DNA of 64,000 nt from Myoxocephalus aenaeus (GCA_038501785.1 JBAMJR010000170.1:4994001-5058000); one strand, 5' to 3'. Positions 1-13,124 are shown, counted from the first letter of the stretch. Notes: generated by a model not told the origin, from the letters alone. Program-made: numbers and translations.

Positions 1-3000
1 AATGGTCAATTTATAGCACTCATATTTAAATAGATTTCACTAAGTGCTTTATAAGTCAGGATAAAATTAGAAGTCAGTAACACAGGTAAATGATCGCTCA
101 AAAAAAGAAAAATTCATATTTGTGCATTAAATTGCCATCACACAGAATGTGGTGTAGACTGCCAAATTAATAACAAAATCACTGAAATTGACAAACAACT
201 TAGACAATCACTAACTATAGAGTTTCATGTCTCAACTTATATTTCATGTTCACTTTATCACATCACCTGCAGCTCTCTAGAAAATGGTGTGTCCGCTGCC
301 ATGAAGTATGCAGGAGGTGTGAGAAACGGTGTATGCATGCTTGTATGCATCGATTATGCATCTGGCCCTAGTTTGACTAAATATGGTGCAGTTGTTTTGG
401 GGGAAATTCTTGAACGCCAATTTTCAGACGTGCATGGATCATTAAATCAATTTTTTGTCTTCTTTATTTCCTTTTTTCTGTCTGAATATTTTAATATTAA
501 TCAAAAAGTAGAAACTCAAGTTTCGTCCTCAATGTGTAGACACAATGCTTCTTTTTAACATTTTTACCCTACTCAGCTTTATAGACACAGTGTTGTTCCT
601 AAAATTCAATCGCCAGGTTATGTGGTGGATTACTTTTACACTGATCTGTCGGCTTCAACTTTACCCTTCTGTTTACTTCTCTCTGAAATCACTATTTTGT
701 TTTTCTAAAAATGTGATACATTTTTTTTCAGGGAGTGCAGTTAGTTACAGTGTGCGCTCCATGGTGAATCGAGATAAACAGTTTTCCTTCAACTTAATGG
801 AAACAACAATACAAGTCACAAAATATACAGAACTACAGACTGTCTGCATAATTATATGCAGTTATTTGATAATAATATTAGTGCAATTAGGAATAATCCT
901 CTCGACTGTCAGGACACATGGCATTCATCCAAATTATCTACAACATGTAAAGTAAGCCAATGGGTGTTAGAACAGGGGAAGGGGTTAGCTTATTTATAGT
1001 GAGTGAGGTCTCTGCTTTATGTTTGTCATGAGTGGACAGCAACCATCCAAAAGTGCACCGGACAGCAAGAATGGAGTTACATTAGCGAACATCAAATGGC
1101 AAAGAATGTAAGGTGCTCGGTGAAATTAGAAAACCTTCAGCACTTACTAATGGCAGCAACGAGAGTGATGGTCACCTAAAAACACTTCAGACAGATGTAG
1201 AGGAGAATACATTTATTTTAAAGAGGCTTTTGGATGTGTACCTTCTTTTGGCTTTCATAAATCTTGAATTCAGAGGGAAAACTTCACATTTTGATGACGT
1301 CCATTATGACAATTTTCTTGGCACTCTTGAGTTGTTGTTGTTGAGTCACATTATGAACCCCTTTCAGATGAGCACTTAGAAAAAGTAAGGTAAAAGAAGA
1401 GAGGGTCGCTGTTAACTCATTATCTAAGTGGTGAGATGCAGAACAAGCTCACTTCAATGAGCTCTGTGGTAACAAAGTGCTAATCACTATCCAGGGCAGA
1501 AAGAGAACATGCAATATCTTACCCTGTGACTCAAACTCAGGGCCGGTCGCTGGCATAAATATTCTCTACTTCGAGTAGCCAAACAATGTGCCATCCAATG
1601 TGCCACATGCAACCGACCAATATCTTATCATTTTTGCCTGTTCTGTTTGTTACATCTTATTAGGGATATTTATATTTTACCTTTGTATCATCATCTTTTG
1701 AGTTGCCCCTTAAGCCTTTAACGGAAACCAATATCAGTATTTGGAAATGTATGCCAGTATTGACCTTAGTTAATTGCAGAAATACACATATCATAATATT
1801 TTAGGTCATGTAATGTATTATAGTTGTTGCTTAGGTCGCAGAGTTGTATCAGAGTGTTGCACGGCACCGGAACTAAAAAGGTATGGACAAATTAATACAT
1901 GTTTACAAATATATGTATACCTGATTAAAACCTTACAAACACAACGCCCTTTTTTCTCTTTTTCCGAAAATGAGAGAATTGTGTTTTTTCAAAACTAAAT
2001 CTGTGCTATCTCCTCATCCACAAAGTCGATTTAATTCATTTATATTGCTAAAGTACTGTAACCCTTGTGAGAAGAGTTATTTCCGTAAGCTCCTTAACAT
2101 GCCTAAGCGATTATAGCGTTTTACTAAAACCTTCATAAGTACCCCTTACCACACAACCCTGTAACCGTACGGGCCTGTGGGAGTCTAATAAATCAATCTA
2201 GATCATTTTCTGACCCTTATTAGTGTCTCCACATTGCGAAGCAAGACCAGAGTTTTTGTTTTGTTTTTTTGGGGCATTCCGAGATCCTGCGATCTCATTG
2301 GTCCTCAGACTCTTCTGAAAGTGCATCAGACGGCACATGCAGAAGTAGGGGGTCATTTTGATATGCAGTTTGTTATGGTGCGAGCAAGGATCAGGTCAAA
2401 GTAGGTAACACGGTTTCTGGACTGAATATGCTTCCTAACATGTCAATGCTTGTGTGTATTGTAGATTTAGATGCTTTAGGTCGTAATCTTTCTAAAGATG
2501 TGCAGTATTACTCTGTGGGAAGGCACCGAACAATACAATTAAAAAAACTTGATGAGCAATCTAAGAGTCATTTTTATGGAATCTTGCTCAGACTTTTGAT
2601 CATATTTCCATGTATCTATAGCATTAAGCTCTTCAGTCAAAAATGTATACCGATGAATAATCAATGTATTTATTACAATGTTGATGTTTTATGGAGATCC
2701 ATGTTATATGGGAAAACAAATGTAGTTTTGAAGATGGACTCACTGTAAGCGGTCAACATATAAACATTAAACCAAAACGTGTAGATCGCCTGAGCATATA
2801 TTAACACAGAATCAAAAATCATTCAAATAAATTAATTAAATGTACAGTCCCAGTTGTAAAGAAGATTAGAATAATACATTCAGTTGCATCATTATCCATG
2901 GGATCTTGGTGATATTGCAATGATGAATGCAAAAAGAAAGGGAGAGAGGCCACACACTAAATATTATTCACAGATTGTATGTTCAAATATGATATCAACA

Positions 3001-3262
3001 ACTCATTAGTTCATTAACAGTGTTCTGCTCTGGAGTTAAGAAAGGCAGAGTAGGTCATGGACCTATTTTGTTAGAGCCTGATCTTGTGTCAGAAGTTTGA
3101 AGTTATTCATTAATTATGCACTCCATTTAACCCATGAAGCATAACCATGAAATTAGACTTGCACAATGTACTCTTAACTGTTTTGAAATATATGGAGTGG
3201 GCTGTTTAGAATTTCACTATGTCAACAAACATCTACCTTTGTAAAAAGGCGAAAGGATCGAA
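1..3262. other. Unassigned AT-rich non-coding DNA
   Basis: I see no gene here. Open frames are at most 136 codons, have no recognisable domain, and have the composition expected of chance frames in AT-rich DNA. No tRNA-like boxes, clear inverted termini or long simple repeats were noticed. It reads as single-copy intergenic or intronic sequence. Confidence 0.6.
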
Positions 3263-3493
3263 AATCGTTTTTTATTGTCATAGTACATACATACATGAAA
3301 TTTGTCCTCTGCATTTAACCCATCCTTAATATCTTAAGGAGCAGTGGGCAGCCCTGAGCGGCGCCCGGGGAGCAGTTAGGGTTCAGTGTCTTGCTCAGGG
3401 ACACTTCGACATGTGAGCTATGGGGGGACTGGGGATCGAACCGGCTACCTTGTGGTTGCGGGACGACCACTCATCCCCCTGAGCTACAGCAAC
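3263..3493 (-). repeat. tRNA-derived SINE (minus strand)
   Basis: Read on the minus strand, the head at 3493 downward is tRNA-like. It has a pol III A box (TAGCTCAGGGGG, plus-strand positions 3475-3486) and a perfect B box (GGTTCGATCCC, 3432-3442), spaced as in a tRNA. The body that follows contains the GAGCAAGACACTGAACCCTA-type segment common in teleost SINEs. The distal end, near 3263-3310, carries a TATGTACTATGACAATAAA-like tail resembling LINE 3' ends. This fits a SINE mobilised by a partner LINE. No clear target-site duplication was found, so the outer limits are approximate. It is not a functional tRNA gene: the tRNA part is fused to a long unrelated body and no acceptor stem closes. 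I do not assign a named SINE family. Confidence 0.8.
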
Positions 3494-5177
3494 ACTGTGA
3501 TAACAGGTGGTCTGAACAGGCAGAAATGAAATACAAATTAATTTGTAGGCCAAAATGAGTGCCAGAATGTTACTGCACCCAATGATCTGCCCAAACACAA
3601 CCTCAGCTGCGACATTTAACCAACCACCATGCAATGGGGTTTGTTTGGAGCAACACAATTACCAGACAAAGTGCAGGTGCAAAACATTAGATGGTGCATG
3701 ATTAAAAAATGGCATTGTTCCATAAATTCAGATGCCTGATAGTAGTTTTTCTTTTTTTGTCTTCAATATTGCTCTCTGTCTGTGTTGATCTCAGAAAGGA
3801 ATATCACTCAGTGATCATACAAATCCACATTTCTCAAAAAAGCCCCAAAATTACTTGCAATACAAATCCGGTCCTTGATTATGATGAACAATGTTCGAAC
3901 CCTTTGTAGAATACTCAATACAAACACACAGCTCTGACTATTATACTACGATTACTGCAGTGATTAGTCAGATGATGTTGAGAATGTTGATTAAATGGGT
4001 GGGCTAAGCATGGCTAAATGGTTGGAAGAGAAGGACAGGTCAGAGGTGGAAGATAAATAGTTAGGCACAATACACGTCGTGCCCACCGGCCCGAAGTTGA
4101 CCTGTTGGTTGACATAACTGTACGTGCTTAATTTAACATTAGAGAGAGTGTGGCGGTGAGTGTTGCGTTGGCAGCCACATTAAAGCTGTGAATGTAGCAG
4201 TGCATGTGTGAATAAACAAATGAATACTACAACTCCTCAAGACCCAAGCCAAGTTCCCGTGTCTTGCTTGCCGCCTGCTCATTAAATGGAAGTGGGTTAG
4301 CCCTGACGTTAGCGGCAACTTCAGCTCAGGTTTGCTAAAACGACTATAGTCCGTTTGCTGAATGCACACAAAAAAAGGATAAATACTTGCCGTTTCTGCC
4401 ACCCAATCCACCAACCTTTAATCTTCATCCAAAGCGGGTGAACTACAACGATCAATGGAAAGTTAAGGATGCAACTTCAGATAGCTTGAATGTTTTTATT
4501 TGTAGACTAGTATAACCAGCCAATTGATGGGCAAGTGACAACAGCTCAGGGAAGGTACAGCATAATAGTCCTAAGATGTGGTTATAATGTAACCACAACA
4601 TGATTGGGACTCTTTTCTTTCTCCTTACGTTTGGTATATTAAAACCCATAGGGGTCAGTCCAGAGTCAAACACCCCTGTCCCAGCAAACAATGGCTATAT
4701 CCAGATGAATTGTAATAATCACCTCAATCTTCAAGCATGCTATCCACTCTCTCTTTGTGTCGCTTGGCAATCGTTGTGCTAAATGTCGCTGCAGAACCAC
4801 CTTGCTGGGTAGAAGAATGATTATTTTCTATCCATGAATTAATGCATTTATTTTTGTTGCTGTGTGTTTTTTGTAATGAAACTTTGCCAGGTATATGTTG
4901 GAACTGTTATATAAAAGCACTAAGACACTCAAGGCTGCTCATGGCGTATTGCTTAAAAACCTAATGTTTTAATTATAGCATAACAAATGCTGCAATTTAT
5001 TGTTAGTAGTTAAAAATGAATGCCGTTTTTTTTTTTTTACTGGCTGTATTGCAAAGAAAATGTTAGGAGATGACCTTCTTACTTATCAGGAGGAAGCAGT
5101 CATGAGAGACTGAATGGCATTTTGGCAGCATACACTGAAGTTCCATCATACTGAACACAAGCGAGTTATTGTCGTGC

Positions 5178-5178
<1 letters not shown>
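3494..5178. other. Unassigned DNA, possible old retroelement debris
   Basis: No gene is supported. The part at about 4060-4430 is richer in CpG than its flanks and contains an AATAAA hexamer (about 4210) followed by a CTCCTCAAGACC stretch. That could be the remains of an LTR, but no paired ends or target duplication were found. The rest looks unique. Confidence 0.4.

Positions 5179-5252
<74 letters not shown>
5179..5252. repeat. (TG)n microsatellite, about 37 units
   Basis: This is an uninterrupted TG/CA dinucleotide tract. It creates poly Cys-Val and Thr-His open frames on both strands that are not genes. Long perfect tracts of this kind are usually highly variable in length. Confidence 0.98.
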
Positions 5253-5253
<1 letters not shown>

Positions 5254-7846
5254 CTGTTGCTGGGTTCCTTGGGGAACAAGTGACTGTACTTTTACTGCGG
5301 TTCAGACCTGGGGAGTTGGAGCGAACTGGCATGAGGTCAGGGGGCTCCCTGTGGCTTTTACCAGTCGGCACAGCATGGAAGGTATAGTCTGTGCTGTTGT
5401 GTTCTGTTTAGAAGTATGAGCAAGGGATGACAGGGTTTAGTTAAGGGACAAAGAGAGGTGTGTATGTGTGGGTATGTTTGGCGCAGGCCTGGTGAGAGAG
5501 TAAGTGAAAGGAAGATACAAGGTGGCTCATGGCAGGACACGGAACAATGTGGCAGTGGGACTTATCAGGAAGGGTTCACTTACTTTTCACCACTTACAGG
5601 TCACTGAGACAGACAGAGGGACAACACACACACACACACATATATATAGACATACAGCTGGGTATATTCTGTTTGCATTGACAAAACCCCAAACAACTAC
5701 AGTAACTATGCACACATGTGCAAAGAAGCAGCAATAAGGATACATATACGTTTTAATAATTATTTGAACAATTCACAAAAACTGAATTTTTTATTATTAT
5801 CCCTAATTATAGGGAAATGAAACTGACAGATATAGAATCATAAACAGAGGAAAAGCTGATTCAATTTATGTTTTCATAAAGAGTAATAATACCATGTGGC
5901 CTCCAGATGTAAAATTAATGATTTTCACAACATTCCACTCACAGAGTCATCGAGGAAATAAAACTCTTGATCGCCCATCTAACAATATTTTTACTTCACT
6001 AAGGTCACTGGATACCAACTATGAGCTCTCACTGTAACCAGAGGAAATGTGCAAGAGGTTATGATTTAAATCAATGCAATCCCGGCTCTAGCTCCCAAAG
6101 CAATAATAGGGATTAACGGGTGAAAAAAAGAAGAAAATAGAAAAAACTAAAAGTTTGATGAATGAAACAATGCTATACCTGCAAGCTACTGCGAATAGGA
6201 GTGGTCATATACGGTGGGTAATCATTCAACATGAACACATAACTGAAATCAGACCCTGAATGTTTCGGGAAAATACGCATGCTGCATTGGTTAAGCAATA
6301 TTATGGAAGGTCCATTATACAGCTCTTCTAGCTAATATTTACATTCATAACTCAAGTTGTATTTAACAATTTGGCTGTGGGATGATTAAATAAGGGTGTA
6401 AAAGAAATATATCTATATTATGTGCCAGCTTCAGGATTGCACTCCAGAAGAGGCTTGATGCAAGACACAGATATCATCCCATGTGTCACTCGGGTTGAAC
6501 GTTATTGCCTATTCCTCACTTGCTTGGAGATGTTATCAAAACTGAATCATCCCATATCTTTATAGATTGTTCCTGTTCTGTCCTGAGACCTGTATTTCTT
6601 TGCAGTTTGATACCATCACACTCCATATTTCATGAATTCAAACAGTTACAGAGATAAATTTCTCTCTAAGTCCCAATGGTGTCTCACATCTACATGAGCC
6701 TCCCAGCTGAGTTTGAGCAACAAGACAAGCTTAAGCTTTTAGCGCTATCCCAATATGGTGTTACTGCTGTGGGGACGCTTATAAATCAGAGGCTGGACTG
6801 AGCGGAGTACATTCAGATCCAGTAATCCCGGTCAAGGTGAGGGCATTTCAGAGATTTATATACATGATTTTACAAACAAGTATGGATGAGTTTAGAGGCT
6901 GTGTACGTGTGTGGGGGATTGGGGGACAGAATGCAAGTCCCCATAACGTAAATCATTACATTTTAGGGAGAAGACGTGGTTGAAGGTTACAGTAAAGGTT
7001 AGGATTAGGCAAGTGGCAATTATGGTTCAGGTAAATCTCTAGGAAATTAATGGAAGTAAATGCAATGTCCTCAAAAGTGATGGCAACACGACTGTGTGTC
7101 AGTGTGTGGTTGCCTGCACATGATGACCCAAATCCCTGTAGTGATGCCACGGGTCATTTACTCTGACCTTTCCTGTATGCACATGCAAACAAACGGCTGC
7201 AAACAGATGACACCGTAAACAGCCTACAATTCACACACTACCACATTGTAAATGCACCAACAATAGGAAGTACAGTAACTGTGTTCATGCTGCCACGTGT
7301 CCAAAAAAATAACAAAATAAAATCATACACCATACAAAATGGAACACCTTAATATCCAGATGCATGGCCTTTTCCACTCCAAATACTTCAAGGAACTCTA
7401 GCTCCAATTAGCGTCCCTGCTTCGGAGGTACAGTATAACCTTACAATGACCTGGGAACTATTAGGTCACGAGAACTAAACATTGCCTGGTGATCAGACAC
7501 AAGTTGCTAATGCTACAAGTTGGATTTGCATTAGTGTCGGTACTTTTATTTTTATTGTTGAAATTTAAAGCGAAAGTGGGCCGAAAAAATAAAACATTTG
7601 AATTCCTATTGTTTCAATGTACAATGTTCCAAAGCAAAACAGAAAACTGTTTCTAATGTTAACTGTTGAGTCCGGCCCTGTTAGTATCTGGTATTGCTGC
7701 AAGGCTTTGCGTTAATTAATTCACCATTTGGTATAACAAGCAATGTCCCGGGTCACAGTTAACAGAGATTGAACAGTAGCATGAGTTCAAGGCTATTGCG
7801 CTGGATTACATTACTTTATACAGATCTTCCTGTTTTTGTGCCGACC

Positions 7847-7848
<2 letters not shown>
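5253..7848. other. Unassigned non-coding DNA
   Basis: No gene is supported. A short compound (AC)n(TA)n tract lies at about 5623-5648. The remainder is AT-rich with dense stop codons in all frames and no recognisable repeat family. Confidence 0.55.

Positions 7849-7911
<63 letters not shown>
7849..7911. repeat. (TG)n microsatellite, about 31 units
   Basis: This is a perfect TG/CA tract. The small open frame crossing it (7769-7984) is a Val-Cys repeat frame with no coding character. Confidence 0.98.
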
Positions 7912-7916
<5 letters not shown>

Positions 7917-10900
7917 TGGAATTTAAACTTTCAAACACTTCAAGTAAAGAAATCCCTCTTGACAATAGAATTTCTTTTCCCTGATTAACTAAATAAGCCT
8001 GAAGGAAAACATGTTTAAGCAGCTATATTTGGGTGAATTAAAGGAGAGATCTCCTTGGAGGCAAACATTTGTACCTGGAAGTTTAATGTATTCTTTTTTT
8101 GGAAATAACAAGCTTAAAGGGAAGGACTATTATACAACTACCAGAATATACACATGCAGAGTGAACAACAACCTTGGTTGTTAGCGGTAATGATGTGCTG
8201 CTCATACCAGGTGCAATGAACGATGTTCCCCTCTACTTTCCCCAAATACATTTTCACTCCATATCTCTGCAGCTGTGTGCATGGGTGCCTTTGAATCTGT
8301 GTTTCAAGCGATGAAGCAAGAGAGATTCAGAGGGAGACCACGTACAAACACGGAGTGGAGGAAATAGGAGGAACTGTATATAAAGCAGGGTGGGAGATAT
8401 CGGCCAGCCAACCAGGTGGAAACCAGCTGTGGGCGAGCTCGGAAAACATTCAAGCAAGTCTTACTCACGTCCCAGAAGGCAGGGCAGATTAGACAAATCA
8501 CAACGCTTGGAGAAAGCATTAGTCATATCCCAGAGTGCCCTGCTCTGGAGAGCGGCGTGGCGCTGGAGAGTCAGGTATCATGGCTGAAATGATAAGTCGG
8601 AGATGAATGAGCGTTTGCCGTGTGCACCTGGATCACTCAGCCAACATCCTGGGGGAAGATGAAAGGACGATTGCAGACACCGAGACAAAATGGAGAGCGG
8701 GGAGGTAGAGGAACTGGCCTTGCCTATTTTGCATCCGAATGCTGTGTTGTGCATTTTACAAATTATATAATGTTCATTAGGATGGACAGAGGTTGAAGAG
8801 CAACACACAGTGAGGACTCATTGTTTCATTGTCATTGCCAAAGTACAACTCAAAGCTCTAAGTGGGTAGAAAGGAAGGAGAGTGTAAAAACAATGAGGTA
8901 GAGGGCAGACGGAGGAGTGCAGGAGGACTTTGATGGTTGGAGCGACAGCTGTGTCCCTGGTGAGTGTCTTTGAAGAACAAGAGGAAGCCTCAAAATAAAT
9001 GCATTAATTGTAGATGTGGAGAAAAATGAAAGAAGAATGATGGAGATGAAGGAGAGGAGAAACAGATTGTGTTTGTTGACACCGAATAACTCCAGCTGAG
9101 AGAGATGAAAGGCCTTGCAATTGTCACGTCAGAGGTTATAAAAACATGAATCTAGAGCTGGTGGATAAAAACTCAGAGCGCTGACTTGTGATCGGTTATG
9201 TGGTGACACGTCTCAAAATCGTGACTGTATATTTTTGTAACTTAAGACTTTCTTTGACTCTACATGGGTAACACAAGTGAATAGACGACTAAAAGCATGT
9301 CCGCTATGCAAGACTTCTAAACAAGCTCTGTGACGGAATAAGAGATGAATCCAACTATACTCTCGTGTCGCTCCTCATTGTTCCTCAATCTGTAGACCCC
9401 AAAGTTAGCACCTGTTTTGATTTAACGTGTTCAATCTTTTACTTTAGATTTTTTAATTTTTTACTTCAGACTCAATATTTCATGACCCTCAATATTTCAC
9501 TATCGTGGTGCTAGTCCAACTTCATCCACCTGCCAGCAATAAATAAATATTAGATATTGAGAAAATCATAGGATAGACAAAGGCTTGAACAAAAAGACAG
9601 AAATAGAAGGAGAAAGTGAGACAAGGTGGAAACCAAACTTTATTAGTATTATAAGACAAGAGGTGAGGAAGAGTGAGACTATAAATGTTAACAGTCTCTT
9701 CTTAAATCACTTGGTGGTTCTCGTCAAACTTTTGAAAGTGCCTGGATTTCTCATTAAGGTCTACAGTTTTTAATGCACGGTCACCACTTTGACACTGTCA
9801 GAACTCTTCCCTAACAGCATTGTTTCACTTTTATCTGCTTTTGCTGAGCGGAGTATCAATGATTTATCTGAGATGAGCAAACTGTGCTGTACTCTCAAAG
9901 TGGCTGAGGTTGTAGCAAAGGGGAATAAAATAGCTGAAAAGCTCTCAGGTATGGAGAGGCCCATAGGGGGACTGTGTCTCTCAGGTGATTTCTGAAGCAG
10001 CATATCTATAGCCCTGGTGCAACCTAACTGTATAAATATATCCTCCTTCTTCCTCACACCCTTCCCCAGGAGAAGTCCTTTTCACTTGCTGAGCCTCTCC
10101 CCTGCACCCCCAATTCCACAGGCCCGACAAGTTCCCATCCTTTTTACCATAAGCATTAACATACCTTTGATCGCACTCGCCCTACCTTCTCTCCACTTCA
10201 TTACTGATGCATACATCTCCCTCTCTTTTTTCAAAATATCTTTGTCCTAGTCAGCAGTTAGGAATGTTCATTTAACAATTGCCTTAGATGGAATTATAAC
10301 GGTAAAGGAGATGGCTTTGAAATGGAAATTGCGATCATGGGAGGCTCTGGTGAGCACTCCTGGCGGTCTCCTGGATCTCAATGACAAACACCCGGGTTTC
10401 ATTCCATCTGACATCAGAGGCAGAGGCGGGCACATGAAGAACAAACATGTTGTAGAGACAGGCAGAGATAAGAAAGATAGACAGACACCCTTGTCCTTAG
10501 TTGACAAACAGCTGCATTGGCTCCCTCTCCTCTTTTATCTGCACCGAGGCTTCACTTTCATCTGGCACACGGTTTGATGTGAAGGTATTATTTACTCGTC
10601 ATTAGAGACAGAAGAAATTGTATCTGTCATTAGCTTGATAACACCTCTGCCAGATTACATGACAGACAAGAAGCGCTTGGGCCCTGATTGGAAGAAGACA
10701 GAACCCAGGGGGAATCAGAATCAGGAGATGGGTATTACAGTGATTTGAAATTGGTCAAGAATAAAGTAAAGTTTTTGGAACAATCACAAGCCATAGTTAA
10801 AAGAACTGTGGTCCAGTGGCAGCTGGTGGAATTATGTTTTGGTAGGGCCATCTAATCAATTTCAGCAAACATCCCAGTATGATTCAATGCAAAAAAAGGT

Positions 10901-10985
10901 ATCAAACACGCATTATTACTTTGCAGTTAAATGTTTAACATTTTAACACTTTGACATAATAAGGACATCTTATTAATACAATTCA

Positions 10986-10986
<1 letters not shown>
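7912..10986. other. Unassigned non-coding DNA
   Basis: I see no exon, RNA gene or mobile element. The segment is mixed in composition, with purine-rich patches at about 8850-9080, and all open frames are under 100 codons with no domain. The part at about 9780-10000 has two overlapping frames on opposite strands, which is typical of chance. Confidence 0.5.

Positions 10987-11020
<34 letters not shown>
10987..11020. repeat. (TA)n microsatellite
   Basis: This is a perfect TA tract of about 17 units. It self-pairs and is likely to be unstable in length. Confidence 0.97.
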
Positions 11021-11023
<3 letters not shown>

Positions 11024-11102
11024 CTCATGTACCATACAGATAAGTGGTCCTGCACTTGATTGATGATTTCAAATGTACTGATAAATTCCCAAAACCAACG
11101 TA

Positions 11103-11420
11103 AGGGGCCGATCACACTGGACGCGACTTTTAAAAGTACAGTCGCCTCTAAAACGCCTTGGCAAAAACGCAACCGGGCGATACACACTGACATTGATGAG
11201 CTGTGCGACTCCGCGCAAGGCGCTTAAAAGTTGAGAATATTTAAACTTTTAGGCGTGTTGAAAAAATGCTAGAAAAAGGCGAATGAAAGCGCGCCGTACC
11301 GTATGAAAACAATGGTTTTGGTAGCGACGCGTTTTTGAGACTTCACTCACAAACCAAAAATTTGGTTTGTAGTAAAGTCTCTTACCTTTTCTGAAGCCGC
11401 TAGCTCCATGCTAACATCCG
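11103..11420. repeat. Degenerate MITE-like repeat, GGGGCCGATCACACTGG terminus
   Basis: This CpG-rich stretch stands out from AT-rich flanks. It starts with a terminus-like GGGGCCGATCACACTGG and carries repeated AAACGC/GACGCG words on both strands, a pattern seen in teleost non-autonomous DNA transposons. A matching opposite terminus and a target-site duplication were not found, so the right border is a guess. The superfamily is not assigned. Confidence 0.4.
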
Positions 11421-11655
11421 CTAGTACATCCACTCGTTAAGTCTGGTGTATCCTGTAACTTTTACTGTCAAAATGCTGCAAGACCCGACTTGCAGCGGTT
11501 ATCGCGACTGTCGACAGTGCATGTTTGGGCTCCTCTTGTGAAACATGCATAAGATGAGGAGTTCTTGAATGCTGGGATACCAAACATTGCCATGTTTAAT
11601 GATGTGGTCTGCGTGAGCGAGCCCTAAGAAGGGGAGGGGAGTGGGAAATGGCCGC

Positions 11656-11691
11656 GCACCTCTGGGCCAAAACGATTTGGCCCAGAGGTGC
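11656..11691. repeat. Perfect inverted repeat, 16-bp stem, 4-base loop
   Basis: The left arm at 11656-11671 (GCACCTCTGGGCCAAA) is an exact reverse complement of 11676-11691, separated by ACGA. The arms are GC-rich and would form a stable hairpin in single-stranded DNA or RNA. It is not followed by a T-run, so it is not a terminator. It may be an internal palindrome of the surrounding mobile-element debris. Confidence 0.9.
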
Positions 11692-11859
11692 CAAATCGCG
11701 TTCTCGTCAGACAGCAGACAAGCGGAGAGGACGTGCAGGAAAAGCATATATTTTGTGCAGATATCCTATTTTACAAATATTATTGAGTATATTCCATATT
11801 TCAAAAACAGAAATATTGACAATTTGTATGATTTATTATTATTATTATATTCTTTTTTT

Positions 11860-11921
11860 AATTATTTTGTGGCTCAAGGTGGGGCCAGGCCCCATGGCCC
11901 TCTATTGGCCGGCCGCCACTG
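11860..11921 (-). mobile_element. Possible hAT-type terminus (CAGTGGCGGCC on minus strand)
   Basis: On the minus strand, position 11921 begins CAGTGGCGGCCGGCC, followed by AT-rich sequence. This matches the CAGTGGCG-type ends of many hAT elements. No second terminus or 8-bp duplication was found, so only one end is supported. Confidence 0.35.
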
Positions 11922-13124
11922 CTGTGGTCTCAAAGTTTTACCTTTTATTGACCTGTCTATCCAACTTTCTCCTTTTGAGGAGGTTGTGGCATTATAACCC
12001 AATATTACATTTTTCATTAGATGTCATTGTTAAAATATCTACTTGGCTCGAAAACTAGGGGCCATGCTAAAGGAAACCAATGTTTACTGTCATCTGTCAC
12101 AAAATGGTGAAACAATTTTCATCACAATGTCCAAGAGCTCAAGGGTACATCCTCAAGTAGACAGCCGGAAGTCAACTCCAGGCTCGTCACTTTTTTGGTT
12201 TAGCTTCTGCAATGCCATGCAATCGTTCATCGACGAGTATTTCTTTCAGTCTTTTTGAAAAAGAGAATGATCATCTGCTACCAACCTGGTATTACAAGAT
12301 GAAACCTTTATGAAACCAATAATGTGTTAGCATGCAAAAAAAGTCCATTACTTACGTTACTTTCTTCCATATCCTTTAGATCTTCAGACCCTCTCTTCTA
12401 ATGAAAAACATTTTTTTTCTGCCTAGAAACAGCTACACAATCAATGTTTACATCAATGAACAAATCAATATATTGTTTGATCACTAGTTGCTTTGGTGAA
12501 TATATGGAAATGATTGGGAATATAAACGAAAATGTTGATATTGATGTGTGTGTGTGTGTGTGAGAGAGTATATGAGTGTACGTGTGTGCCCCCTTATTCA
12601 TTCATTTTCCTGTAATTAGTGCAAGCTCCTTAATTAAGCCACAAGGCACTCAATTATATTTCTCCTTTAAGAGCTGACCTAAACCTGAGGGAAAACATGT
12701 TGAGCCGTCTAAGAAACAATGGCCCCTATGATCTTTGAGTAATTATCAATTACTATGCTAGTTCATCACTCACTGTCAATCCTCCTCACAAAAACCTCCT
12801 GCAGCCTGACATGTATGAACTCAATGCTGAATTGTATGTCAAAGTAAGTAAACACATAAAAGTAACCGGCATTAAAGGGAAAACCTAATGTTAAGGACTT
12901 TGCTCCTTCAATGTGTGGGATGTTGAAATGCTTGGCCGTCTAAAGCTGTGGCCTGTGCTTTGCAGTTAAATCAAGGATGAAGGATAAAAAAAAGGTACTT
13001 ACGTGCAATATTTATTTTGTCGTTTTCAGGGGCAGCTAAAGTGCAATGTGTTATTTAAGTGTTATTTTGCAGAAAACCTTATGGTGGAACAAACAATGCC
13101 AGGTGGACTCCCTGAAAACAGGAT
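11922..13124. other. Unassigned DNA, TAATTA-rich
   Basis: No gene is supported. A short (TG)8 tract lies at about 12546-12561. The part at about 12600-12860 holds repeated TTAATTAAG/TAATTAG words, the kind of site homeodomain proteins bind, and looks unique in sequence. Confidence 0.45.

Noticed and set aside
545..955. 136-codon open frame as a gene
   Set aside because: Ser/Ile/Phe-rich translation of AT-rich DNA, no domain, no supporting context or splice structure.
3432..3486. tRNA gene on the minus strand
   Set aside because: The A and B boxes are present but the sequence continues into a SINE body and tail, and no acceptor stem closes, so it is a SINE head.
4060..4430. LTR fragment
   Set aside because: An AATAAA hexamer and CpG-rich sequence are suggestive, but no TG...CA ends, duplication or internal retroelement sequence was found.
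5063..5419. Overlapping 72-102-codon frames across a (TG)n tract
   Set aside because: Pure microsatellite frames (Thr-His or Val-Cys); the same applies to frames over the tracts at 7849, 13125, 29514, 30045, 47338, 49227, 54066 and 61058.
11648..12058. 136-codon open frame, overlapping a 118-codon frame
   Set aside because: It crosses the 11656-11691 hairpin and the hAT-like end; the translation has no recognisable domain and two frames are open at once.
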